Shown in pieces: positions 23,901 to 36,220 of a DNA stretch of 64,000 nucleotides. Position numbers and translations under genes: made by a program. The notes under the pieces are model-generated. The model searched no databases. It saw only the letters and a program-made list of their open reading frames with translations, and was not told the origin of the DNA. The DNA lies in NCBI RefSeq assembly GCF_051401765.1, contig NW_027480504.1, positions 1,922,001 through 1,986,000 of the forward strand. Direction: 5' to 3'. This stretch comes from Calliopsis andreniformis (Eukaryota; Arthropoda; Insecta; Hymenoptera; Andrenidae). Position 1 is the first letter of the stretch. Each line of letters starts with the position of its first letter.

Positions 23901-25731
23901 TCAACCCTCAATCCTCAATCCCCAATCTTCAATCTCCAATCCTAGATCCTCAATCCTCAATCCTCAATCCCCAATCTTCAATCCTCAATAATCAATCTCC
24001 AATCCTAGATCCTCAATCCTCAATCCTCAATCCCCAATCTTCAATCCTCAATAATCAATCTCCAATCCTAGATCCTCAACCCTCAATCCTCAATCCTCAA
24101 TCCTCAATCCTCACTCTTCAATCCTCAATACCCAATCCTCAATCTTCAATCCTCCATCAACAATCCTGAATTCTCAATCCTCAATCCTCAATCCTCAGTC
24201 CTCAGTCGTCAAACCACAATCCCCGACCATCAGCCCTCATCCTCAATCCTCAGTCCTCAATCCTAAGTCCTCAGTCTTCAAACCTCAATCCTCAACCCTC
24301 AGACATCATCCTCAATCCTTAATCCTCAATCCTCAATCCTCAACCTTCAATCCTCAATACTCAATCTTCAATCCTCAATCCTCAGCCCTCAAACCTCAAT
24401 ACTGAATCCTCAATACTCAACTTTCAATCCTCAATCTTCAGTCCTCAGTACTCAACCATCGATCCTCAATTCTCAGTACTCAATAGAATATCCTGAATTC
24501 TCAGGATTCAATAATCAATCCTCAATCCTCAACCCTCAGCCCTCATCCTCCATCATCAATCCTCAATCCTCAATCCTCAATCTTCAATCCTCAGTACTCA
24601 ATATTCAATCCCCAATCCTCAATCCTCAATCCTCAATCCTCAATCCTCAATCATCAACCCTCAACCCTCATTCCTCAAACCTCAATCCTCAACCCTCAGT
24701 CCTCATCCTCAATTCTCAATCCTCAATCCTCATTCCTCAATCCTCAATCCTCAATCTTCATTCCTCAATAATCAATCTCCAATCCTAGATCCTCAATCCA
24801 CAATCTTCAATGCTTAATTCTCAATTTTCAATCCTCAATACCCAGTCTTCAATCTTCAATCCTCAATGCTCAATCCTCAATGCTCAATCCTCAGTCCTCA
24901 ATCCTCAGTCCTCAATCCTCAAACCTCAATCCTCTACCGTCAGTCCTCGACCTCAATCCTCAAACCTCAATCCTCAATCCTCAATATTCAATCATCAATA
25001 CTCAATCTTCAATCCTCAATCCTCAATCCTCAATCCTCAATCCTCAATCCTCAATCCTCAATCCGCAATCCTCAATCCTCAATCCTCAATCCACAGTCCT
25101 CAATCGTCCGTCCTCAAATCTCTACCCTCAATCCTCAATGCTGAATCCTCAATACTCAACCCTCAATCCTCAATCCTCAATCCTCAATATTCAATCCACA
25201 ATACTCAACCTTCAATCCTCAATCCTCAATCCTCAATCGTCAATCCTCAACCCTCAGTCCTCATACTCAATTCTCAATTCTCAATCATCAATCCTCAATC
25301 CTCAATCTTCAATCCTCAATCCTCAATCCTCAATTCTCACTCCTCAATACTCAATCCTCAATCGTCAATCCTCAATCCCCAATGCTCAATCTTCAATCCT
25401 CAATCCACAATCCTCAATCCTCAATCCTCAATCCTCAATCCTCAATCTTCAATCCTCAATACTCAATCTTCAATCCTCAATCCTCAATCCTCAATCCTCA
25501 ATGCTCAATCCTCAATCCTCAATCCTCAACCCTCAATCTGCAATCCTCAATACTCAATCTGCAATCGTCAATCCTGAATCCTCAATCGTCAATCCTCATT
25601 CTTCAATCCTCAATACCCAACCCTCAATACCCAATCCTCAATCTTCAATCCTCAATCCTCAATCCTCAATTCTCAATCCTCAATCCTCAATCCACAGACC
25701 TCAATCCTCAACCTTCAATCCTCAATTCTCA
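17976..25731 (+). repeat. C higher-order repeat, copy 1 (7,756 bp)
   Basis: The whole block recurs immediately to its right at +7,756 (exactly 1,108 heptamers) and again at +38,075. Landmarks are AATAGAAAATCC with GTTCCCGAACATC (18,026-18,100), CTTTTCCCGC near 18,460, CGTATATCC near 19,053, AATATAATAAATTC at 20,936 and 22,557, AAAGCGCAATC near 21,587, and AATCTCCAATCCTAGATCC near 23,178. An internal duplication of about 800 bp relates about 20,240-21,050 to about 21,840-22,670 at offset 1,621. Position 23,425-23,473 holds seven perfect heptamers where the other C copies hold six. The 595-codon open frame at 19,088-20,875 is preserved in all three copies because the copies are nearly identical, and another frame is open over the same bases at 19,947-20,708. 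Confidence 0.85.
20931..21042 (+). repeat. Anchor module in C with an AT-rich core
   Basis: AATAGAATATAATAAATTC, then CACAGTTTTCAATACT, CTGCAATCCTCAAATCTC, ACATCAATTCTCATAATCC and CAACACTCAGTCC. A second copy starts at 22,552 (offset 1,621). Equivalent copies are at 28,687 and 59,006. The core is the most AT-rich and least heptamer-like stretch I see in C and includes AATAAA at 20,941. There is no supporting evidence for a promoter or polyadenylation role. Confidence 0.65.
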
Positions 25732-28700
25732 ATCCTCAATCTTCAATCCTCAATCCTCAACCCTCAATTCTCTGCCCTCAATAGAAAATCCTCAATTCCC
25801 AGTATTCAATACTCAATCCTCAACCTACAATCTTCAAATCTCAGTTCCCGAACATCAATTCTCAACTCTCTATCCTCAACACTCAGTCGTCAATCATCAA
25901 TCAACACTCCTCAAACCTCTATATTCAATCTTCTACCCTCCACACTCAATACTCAATCCTCAATCCTCAATCCGCAACCCTTAATCCTCAATTCTCAAAC
26001 CTCAATCCTCAACCCTCAGTCCACAGTCCTCAATCCTCAACCTTCAGTCCTCTATCCTCAATCCTCAATTATCAATCCTAAATCCTCAAACTTCAACCTC
26101 AATCCTCAATCTTGAAACATGAATACACAATCCTCAATCTCCAATCCTCGAACCTCAATCGTCAATCCTCAATCCTCAAAACTGAGTCCTCAAGCCTCAA
26201 TACTCAATCTTCAATCCTTTTCCCGCAATCCCCAATTCTCAATCCTCAATACTCAATCCTCCATCCTGAACCTTCAATCCTCACCCTGCAATACCGAATC
26301 CTCCATACTCAAACCTCAATTGTAAATCCTCAGTCGAATATCGTCAGTACTCAGTTTTCAATACTCAACCCTCAATCTTCAATTTTTAAATCTCAGTTCA
26401 CAGACATCAATCCTCGTCACTCTGTTCTCAACACTCAGTCCTGAGTCTTCAATAATCTATCCTCAATCCTCAACCCTCAATCCCCAACCCTCAATCCTCA
26501 ATTTTCAATCCTCTATCATCAGTCCTCAATCGTCAATACTCAATCCTAAGTAATCAAGCCTCAATTCTCAATATTCAATTATCAATCCTCAAATCTCAAA
26601 CCTCAAACCTCAGCCATCAGTCCTCAATCCTCAGTCCTCAATCGTCAATCCTCAATCGTCAGTCGTCAATCCTCAATCCTCAGCCATCAATCCTCAACCC
26701 TCAATCGCCTATCCTCAATCCTCAATCTTCAATCCTCAAACCTCAACCTTCAATCCTCAACACTTAATCCTCAATCCACAATCCTCAATCCTCAATTTTG
26801 AATCCTCAATCGTATATCCTCAATTCTTAGTTTTTAATACTCAATGCTCAATCCTCAGTACACGACACTCAATCTTCAATCCTCAATCCTCAATCCTGAA
26901 TCCTCAATCCTCAATCCTCAATCCTCAATCCTCAATACTCAATCCTCAATCCTCAATCTTCAATCCTCAATCCTCAATCTTCAATCCTCAATTCTCTGTC
27001 CTCAATCCTCTATCCTCAATCCTCAATCCTCAATCCTCAATCCTCAATCCTCAATCCTCAATCCTCAATTGTCAATCCTCAATCCTCAGCCATCAATCCT
27101 CAATCCTCAATCCTCAATCCCCAATCATCAATCATCAATCCTCAATCCTCAATCCTCAATCCTCAATCGTCAATCCTCAATCCTCAATCCTCAATCCTCA
27201 ACCGTCAATCGTCAATCCTTAACCATCAATCCTCAATCCTCAATCCACAATCCTCAATCCACAATCGTCAATCCTCAAACCTCAAACTTCAATCATCAAC
27301 CCTTAATCCTCAATCCTCAATCCTCAATCCTCAATTTTCAATCCTCAATAGAATATCTTCAATTCTCAGGTTTCAATACTCTGTCCTCAATCTTCAATCC
27401 TCAATCATCAATCCTAAATCATCAATCCTCAATCCTCAATCCTCAATCCTCATCCTCAATTCTCAATCCTCAATCCTCAATCCTCAATCCTCAGTCCTCA
27501 GTCCTCAAACCTCAACCCTCAACCCTCAGCCCTCATCCTCAATCCTCAATACTCAATCCTCAATCCTCAATACTCAATCCTCAATCCTCAATCTTCAATC
27601 CTCAATACTCAATCTTCAATAATCAATCCTCAATTCTCAATCCTCAATTCTCAATCCTCAATCGTCGATCCTCAATCCCCAATCCTCAATCTTCAATCTT
27701 CAATGCTCAACCCTCAATCCTCAATCCTCAGTCCTCAATACTCAATCCTCAATCCTCAGTCCTCAAACCTCAAACCTCAATCTTCAATCCTCAATACTCA
27801 ATCTTCAATCCTCCATCCTCAATCCTCAATCCTCAATCCTCAATCCTCAATCGTCAGGCTTCAATCCTCAATACTCTATCTTCAATCCTCAATGCTCAAT
27901 CCTCATTCCTCAATCCTCATTCTTCAATCCTCAATACCCAATCCTCAATCTTCAATCCTCAATCCTCAATCCTCAATTCTCAATCCTCAACCCTCAGTCC
28001 TCAGTCCTCAAACCTCAATCCTCAACCCTCAGCCCTCATCCTCAATCCTCAATACTCAATCCTCAATCCTCAATCCTCAATCTTCAATCCTCAATACTCA
28101 ATCTTCAATAATCAATCCTCAATTCTCAATCCTCAATACTCAATCCTCAATCGTCGATCCTCAATCCCCAATCCTCAATCTACAATCCTCAATCCTCACT
28201 CCTCAATCCTCAATCCTCAATCCTCAATCATCAATCCTCAATACTCAATCTTCAATCCTCAATCCTCAACCCTCAATCCTCAATGTTCAATCCGCAATAC
28301 CCAATCCTCAATCTTCAATCCTCAATCCTCAATCCTCAATTCTCAATCCTCAATCCTCAGTCCTGAATTCTCAATCCTCAATACTCAATCCTCAATCCTC
28401 AGTCCATCAGTCCTCAAACCTCAATCCTCAACCCTCAGCCCTCATCCTCCATCCTCAATCATAAATTCTCAATCCTCAAACCTCAAGCCTCAGTCCTCAA
28501 CCGTCAGTCCTCGTCCTCAATCCTCAACCCTCAATCCTCAATCCTCAATCTTCAATCCTCAATCCCCAATCCTCAATCCTCAATCCTCAATCCTCAGTCC
28601 TCAAAACTCAAACCTGAATCCTCAAACCTGAAGCCTCAACCTTCTGAACTCAGTTCTCAACAATCAGTTGTCAATTCTCAATCCTCAATAGAATATAATA

Positions 28701-31700
28701 AATTCACAGTTTTCAATACTCAATACTCAATCTGCAATCCTCAAATCTCTATTCACAAACATCAATTCTCATAATCCAACCCTCAACACTCAGTCCCCAA
28801 TCCTCAATCTTCAACTCTCAATCCTCAATCCTCGATCCTCAATGCTCAACCTTCAATCCTCAATACTCAATCTTCAATCCTCCATCTTCAATCCACAATC
28901 CTCAATCCTCAATCCTCCATCGTCAGGCATCAATCCTCAATACGCAATCTTCAATAATCAATCCTCAATTCTCAATCCTCAATACTCAATCCTCAATTGT
29001 CAATCCTCAATCCCCAATCCTCAATCTTCAGTCCTCCATACTCAATCCTCAATCCTCAATCCTCAATCTTCAATCCTCAATAATCAACTATCAGTCCTCA
29101 ATTCTCAATACTCAATCCTCAATCCTCAATCCTCAGACCTCATCCTCAATCCTCAATCGTCAACCCACAGCCCTCAGACCTCAATTCTGAATCCTCAATG
29201 CTCAATCTTCAATCCTCAATCCTTAGTCCTCAATACTCAAATATCAGTCCTCAATTCTCAATACTCAATCCTCAATCCTCAATCCTCAATCTTCAATCCT
29301 CTTTACTCAATACTCAATCCTCAATCCTCAATCCTCAATAATCAAAGCGCAATCTTCAACCATCAATCCTCAGTACTCAACCATCAACCCTCAATTCTCA
29401 ATACTCAATAGAATATCCTGAATTCTCATGGTTCAATACTCAATCCACAATATTCAATAATCAAATCTCAATCCTCAAACATAAATTCTCAACACTCAAT
29501 CCTCAACACCCAGTCCACTCTCTTCAAACCTCCATCCTCAATCCTCAATCCGCAAGCGTCAATCTTCAATCCTCAACCCTCAAACCTCAATCCTCAGTCC
29601 TCAGTCCTCAAACCTCAACCCTCAACCCTCAGCCCTCATCCTCAATCCTCAATACTCAATCCTCAATCCTCAATACTCAATCCTCAATCCTCAATCTTCA
29701 ATCCTCAATACTCAATCTTCAATAATCAATCCTCAATTCTCAATCCTCAATCCTCAATCCTCAATCCTCGATCCTCAATCCCCAATCCTCAATCTTCAAT
29801 CTTCAATACTCAATCCTCAATCCTCAATCCTCAATCCTCAATCCTCAATCATCAATCCTCAATACTCAATCTTCAATCCTCAATCCTCAACCCTCAATCC
29901 TCAATGTTCAATCCGCAATACCCAATCCTCAATCTTCAATCCTCAATCCTCAATCCTCAATTCTCAATCCTCAATCCTCAGTCCTCAATTCTCAATCCTC
30001 AATCCTAAATCCTCAATCCTCAGTCCATCAGTCCTCAAACCTCAATCCTCAACCCTCAGCCCTCATCCTCCATCCTCAATCCTAAATTCTCAATCCTCAA
30101 ACCTCAAGCCTCAGTCCTCAACCGTCAGTCCTCGTCCTCAATCCTCAACCCTCAATCCTCAATCCTCAATCTTCAATCCTCAATCCCCAATCCTCAATCC
30201 TCAATCCTCAATGCTCAGTCCTCAAAACTCAAACCTGAATACCCAATCCTGAATCCTCAACCTTCAGAACTCAGTTCTCAACAATCAGTTGTCAATTCTC
30301 AATCCTCAATAGAATATAATAAATTCACAGTTTTCAATACTCAATACTCAATCTGCAATCTTCAAATCTCTATCCACAAACATCAATTCTCATAATTCTA
30401 CCCTCAACACTCAGTCCCCAATCCTCAATCTTCAACACTCAATCCTCAATCCTCAATCCTCAATCCTCAACCTTCAATCCTCAATACTCAATCCTCAATC
30501 TTCAATCCTCAATACTCAATCTTCAATCCTCAATCCTCAATCCTCAGCCCTCAAACCTCAATTCTGAATCCTCAATACTCAACCTTCAATCCTCAATCCT
30601 GAGTCCTCAGTACTCAACCATCAATCCTCAATTCCCAATACTCAATAGAATATCCTGAATTCTCAGGATTCAATACTCAAACCTCAATCCTCAACCCTCA
30701 GCCCTCATCCTCCATCATCAATCCTCAATCCTCAATCCTCAATCTTCAATCCTCAGTACTCAATATTCAATCCCCAATCCTCAATCCTCAATCCTCAATC
30801 CTCAATCCTCAATCCTCAATCCTCAACCCCAAATCCTCATTCCTCAAACCTCAATCCTCAACCCTCAGTCCTCATCCTCAATTCTCAATCCTCAATCCTC
30901 AATCCTCAATCCTCAATCTTCAATCCTCAATAATCGATCTCCAATCCTAGATCCTCAATACACAATCATCAATCCTTAATTCTCAATCTTCAATCCTCAA
31001 TCCCCAGTCTTCAATCTTCAATCCTCAATGCTCAATCCTCAATGCTCAATTCTCAATCCTCAATCCTCAATCCTCAGTCGTCAAACCTCAATCCCTGACC
31101 CTCTGCCCTCATCCTCAACCTCAGTCTTTAACCCTCAGTCCTCAGTCCTCAAACCTCAATCCTCAACCCTCAGACATCATCCTCAATCCTCAATCCTCAA
31201 TCCTCAATCCTCAATCCTCAATCTTCAATCCCTAATACTCAATCTTCAATCCTCAATCCTCAGTCCCCAAACCTCAATCCTGAATCTTCAATACTCAACC
31301 TTCAAGCCTCAATCCTCAGTCCTCAATACTCAACCATCAATCCTCAATTCTCAATACTCAATAGAATATCCTGAATTCTCAGGACTCAATACTCAAACCT
31401 CAATCCTCAACCCTCAGCCCTCATCCTCCATCCTCGATCCTCAATCTTCAATCCTCAATAATCAATCTCCAATCCTACATCCTCAATCCCCAATCCTCAA
31501 TCCTTAATCCTCAATCTTCAATCCTCAATCGCCAGTCCTCAATCTTCAATCCTCAATGCTCAATCCTCAACCCTCAAGCCTCAGTCCTCAATCCTCAATC
31601 CTCAATCCTCAAACCTCAATCCTCAACCGTCAGTCCTCGTCCTCAATCCTCAACCCTCAATCCTCAATCCCCAATCTTCAATCTCCAATCCTAGATCCTC

Positions 31701-33480
31701 AATCCTCAATCCTCAATCCCCAATCTTCAATCCTCAATAATCAATCTCCAATCCTAGATCCTCAATCCTCAATCCTCAATCCCCAATCTTCAATCCTCAA
31801 TAATCAATCTCCAATCCTAGATCCTCAACCCTCAATCCTCAATCCTCAATCCTCAATCCTCACTCTTCAATCCTCAATACCCAATCCTCAATCTTCAATC
31901 CTCCATCAACAATCCTGAATTCTCAATCCTCAATCCTCAATCCTCAGTCCTCAGTCGTCAAACCACAATCCCCGACCATCAGCCCTCATCCTCAATCCTC
32001 AGTCCTCAATCCTAAGTCCTCAGTCTTCAAACCTCAATCCTCAACCCTCAGACATCATCCTCAATCCTTAATCCTCAATCCTCAATCCTCAACCTTCAAT
32101 CCTCAATACTCAATCTTCAATCCTCAATCCTCAGCCCTCAAACCTCAATACTGAATCCTCAATACTCAACTTTCAATCCTCAATCTTCAGTCCTCAGTAC
32201 TCAACCATCGATCCTCAATTCTCAGTACTCAATAGAATATCCTGAATTCTCAGGATTCAATAATCAATCCTCAATCCTCAACCCTCAGCCCTCATCCTCC
32301 ATCATCAATCCTCAATCCTCAATCCTCAATCTTCAATCCTCAGTACTCAATATTCAATCCCCAATCCTCAATCCTCAATCCTCAATCCTCAATCCTCAAT
32401 CATCAACCCTCAACCCTCATTCCTCAAACCTCAATCCTCAACCCTCAGTCCTCATCCTCAATTCTCAATCCTCAATCCTCATTCCTCAATCCTCAATCCT
32501 CAATCTTCATTCCTCAATAATCAATCTCCAATCCTAGATCCTCAATCCACAATCTTCAATGCTTAATTCTCAATTTTCAATCCTCAATACCCAGTCTTCA
32601 ATCTTCAATCCTCAATGCTCAATCCTCAATGCTCAATCCTCAGTCCTCAATCCTCAGTCCTCAATCCTCAAACCTCAATCCTCTACCGTCAGTCCTCGAC
32701 CTCAATCCTCAAACCTCAATCCTCAATCCTCAATATTCAATCATCAATACTCAATCTTCAATCCTCAATCCTCAATCCTCAATCCTCAATCCTCAATCCT
32801 CAATCCTCAATCCGCAATCCTCAATCCTCAATCCTCAATCCACAGTCCTCAATCGTCCGTCCTCAAATCTCTACCCTCAATCCTCAATGCTGAATCCTCA
32901 ATACTCAACCCTCAATCCTCAATCCTCAATCCTCAATATTCAATCCACAATACTCAACCTTCAATCCTCAATCCTCAATCCTCAATCGTCAATCCTCAAC
33001 CCTCAGTCCTCATACTCAATTCTCAATTCTCAATCATCAATCCTCAATCCTCAATCTTCAATCCTCAATCCTCAATCCTCAATTCTCACTCCTCAATACT
33101 CAATCCTCAATCGTCAATCCTCAATCCCCAATGCTCAATCTTCAATCCTCAATCCACAATCCTCAATCCTCAATCCTCAATCCTCAATCCTCAATCTTCA
33201 ATCCTCAATACTCAATCTTCAATCCTCAATCCTCAATCCTCAATCCTCAATGCTCAATCCTCAATCCTCAATCCTCAACCCTCAATCTGCAATCCTCAAT
33301 ACTCAATCTGCAATCGTCAATCCTGAATCCTCAATCGTCAATCCTCATTCTTCAATCCTCAATACCCAACCCTCAATACCCAATCCTCAATCTTCAATCC
33401 TCAATCCTCAATCCTCAATTCTCAATCCTCAATCCTCAATCCACAGACCTCAATCCTCAACCTTCAATCCTCAATTCTCA
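25732..33480 (+). repeat. C higher-order repeat, copy 2 (7,749 bp), tandem with copy 1
   Basis: It follows copy 1 without a gap. The sequence before the junction (ATTCTCAATCCTCAATCTTC) runs straight into AACCCTCAATTCTCTGCCC, the start shared with 17,999. It differs from copy 1 by one heptamer (six units at 31,181-31,222) and few visible bases. It shares the variant ATCAACACTCCTC near 25,900 with copy 1, where copy 3 reads ATCAACAATCCTC. On the right it passes into a tail that copy 1 lacks but copy 3 has. This pattern fits a tandem duplication of C inside the left macro-copy after the macro-duplication. Confidence 0.85.
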
Positions 33481-33793
33481 ATCCTCAATCTTCAATCCTC
33501 AATCCTCAATCCTCAATCCTCAATCCTCAATCCTCAATATTCAATCCACAATACTCAACCTTCAATCCTCAATCCTCAATCCTCAATCGTCAATCCTCAA
33601 CCCTCAGTCCTCATACTCAATTCTCAATTCTCAATCATCAATCCTCAATCCTCAATCTTCAATCCTCAATCCTCATCCCTCAATCCTCAATCCTTCTATC
33701 CTCGATCCTCAGTCCTCAATCTTCAATCCTCAATACTCAATACTCTATCCTCAATCCTCAATCCTCAATCCTCAATCCTCATCCCTCAATAGT
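33481..33793 (+). repeat. C-to-B junction with a local 601-bp-offset duplication
   Basis: From about 33,500 to 33,670 the sequence repeats about 32,900-33,070 (AATATTCAATCCACAATACTC at 32,935 and 33,536; offset 601). From about 33,670 it switches to the right end of a short-variant B unit, matching about 3,855-3,982 (CCTTCTATCCTCGATCC, AATAGTTAACC). The same 601-offset duplication follows C copy 3, at 63,851 against 63,250. Confidence 0.8.
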
Positions 33794-36220
33794 TAACCAG
33801 CAATTTTCAATCCTCAATCCTCAATCCTCAATCCTCGATCCTCAATCCTCAATTCTCAATCCTCAATCCTCAATCCTCAATCCTGAACCTTCAATCCTCA
33901 CCCTTCAATACCCAATCCTCAATCCTCAAACCTTAATTCTAAATCCTCAATCCAATATCGCCAATACTCAGTTTTCATTAGTCAATCCACATTCTTCAGT
34001 CTTCAAATCCCAATCCTCAAACATAAATACTCAACACCCGATCCTCAACCCTCAGTCCTCAATCTTCAATCTTCAACCCTCAATCCTCAATCTTCAATCC
34101 CCAATAATCAATCCTCAATCTTCAATCCTCTATCCTCAATCCTCAATCATCAATCCTGTATACTCAATCCTCAATCCTCAATCCTCGATCCTCAATCCTT
34201 GATACTCAATCCACTATCCTCAATACCCAATCCTCAATCCTCAATCGTCAATCCTCAAACATCAATCCTCAATCTTCAATCCCTAATACTCAATCTTCAA
34301 TCCTCAATCCTCAGTGCTCAACCCTCAATCCTGAATCTTCAATACTCAACATTCAAGCCTCAATCCTCAGTCCTCAATCCTCGATCCTCAATCTTCAATC
34401 CTCAATATCCTATCTTCAATCCTCAATCCTCAATCCTCAATCCTCAATATTCAATCATCAATACTCAATCTTCAATCCTCAATCCTCAATCCTCAATCCT
34501 CAATCCTCAACCCTCAATATTCAACACACAACCCTCAGCCATGAATCCTCAATACTCAACCATCAATCCTCAATTCTCAATACTCAATCCTCAATCGCTA
34601 ATCCTCAATCCCCAATCCTCAATCTTCAATCCTCAATCCTCAGTCCCCAAACCTCAATCCTGAATCTTCAATACTCAACCTTCAAGCCTCAATCCTCAGT
34701 CCTCAATACTCAACCATCAATCCTCAATTCTCAATACTCAATAGAATACCCTGAATTCTCAGGACTCAATACTCAAACCTCAATCCTCAACCCTCAGCCC
34801 TCATCCTCCATCCTCAATCATCTATCCTCAATACCCAATCCTCAATCTTCAATCTTCAATCATCAATCCTCAATTCTCAATCCTCAATCCTCAATCCTCA
34901 GTCGTCAAACCTCAATCCCTGACCCTCTGCCCTCATCCTCAACCCTCAGTCTTCAATCCTCAGTCCTCAGTCCTCAAACCTCAATCCTCAACCCTCAGAC
35001 ATCATCCTCAGTACTCAATCCTCAATGCTCGATCCTCAATCTTCAATCCTCAATATCCAATCTTCAATCCTCAATCCTCAATCCTCAATCCTCAATCCTC
35101 CGTCCTCAATCCTCAACCCTCAATCCTCAATGCTCATTCCTCAATACTCAACCCTCAATCCTCAACCCTCAATCCTCAAACCTCAATCCCCAACCCTCAA
35201 TCCTCAATCCTCCGACCTGGAGCCTCAATCCTCAATATTCAATTGTCAATCCTCAAATCTCAAACCTCAATCCTCAATCCTCAATCCTCAATCCTCCGAC
35301 CTGAAGCATCAATCTTCAATACTCAATTGCCAATCCTCAAATCTCAAACCTCAATCCTCAACCCTCAGTCCTCAACCTACACTCCTCAATCGTCAATCCT
35401 CAATCGTCAATCCTCTCACCTCAACCATCAATCCTCAACCCTTATTCCTCAATCCCCAATTATCAATTCTCAATTCTCAAGAGAAAAACCTCAATTCTCA
35501 GTTTTCAATACTCAATCCTCAATCCTCAATCCTCAATCCTCAATCCTCAGTCCTCAATCTTCAACCCTCAATCCTCAATACTCAACGCTCAGTAATCAAT
35601 CCTCAATCCTCAATCCTCAATCCTCAATTCTCAATTCTCAAGTGAAAAACCTCAATTCTCAGTTTTCAATACTCAACACTCAATCTTCAATTTTCAAATC
35701 TCAGTCCAAAGACATCAATACTCATCACTATGTTTTCAACACTCAGTCCTCAATCTTCAATTATCAATCCCCAATCCTTAATCTTCAATCCTCAATCCTC
35801 AATCCTCAACCCTCAATCCTCAACCCTTCCATCCTCGATCCTCAATCCTCAATCTTCAATCCTCAATACTCAATACTCTATCCTCAATCCTCAATCCTAA
35901 GTCCTCAAGCCTCAACCCTCAATATTCAGCTGTCAATCCTCAAATCTCAAACCTCAATCCTCAACCCTCAGTCCTCAATCCTCAATCCTCAACCGTCAAA
36001 CCTCAATGGTCAATCCTCACACCTCAACAATCAATCCTCAGCCCTTAATCCTCATTCCCCAATCCTCAATTCTCAATTCTCAAGAGAAAAACATCAATTC
36101 TCAGTTATCAACACTCAATCGTCAATCTTCAATCTTCAAATCTTAGTTCTCAAACATCAATCCTCAATACTCTCTCCTCAATCCTCAATCCTCAATCCTC
36201 AATCCTCATCCCTCAATACT
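33794..36220 (+). repeat. B higher-order repeat, array 2 unit 1 (2,427 bp)
   Basis: The unit runs from landmark to landmark at standard length with all three anchors. Its left end carries CTTAATTCTAAATCC near 33,932, a variant shared with 4,122 where other units read TTAATTGTAAATCC, which ties it to the start of array 1. ATACCCTGAATTC near 34,746 replaces the usual ATATCCTGAATTC, damaging one arm of the inverted repeat. It has the GACCTGGAG and GACCTGAAG pair near 35,214 and 35,298 and ends in AATACTTAACC. Confidence 0.85.

Noticed and set aside
17976..33480. Assembly artefact (false duplication of C)
   Set aside because: Copies 1 and 2 differ by a heptamer and in their right-hand flanks, and copy 3 has its own variants, so they are not a simple copied contig. 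Raw reads would still be needed for certainty.
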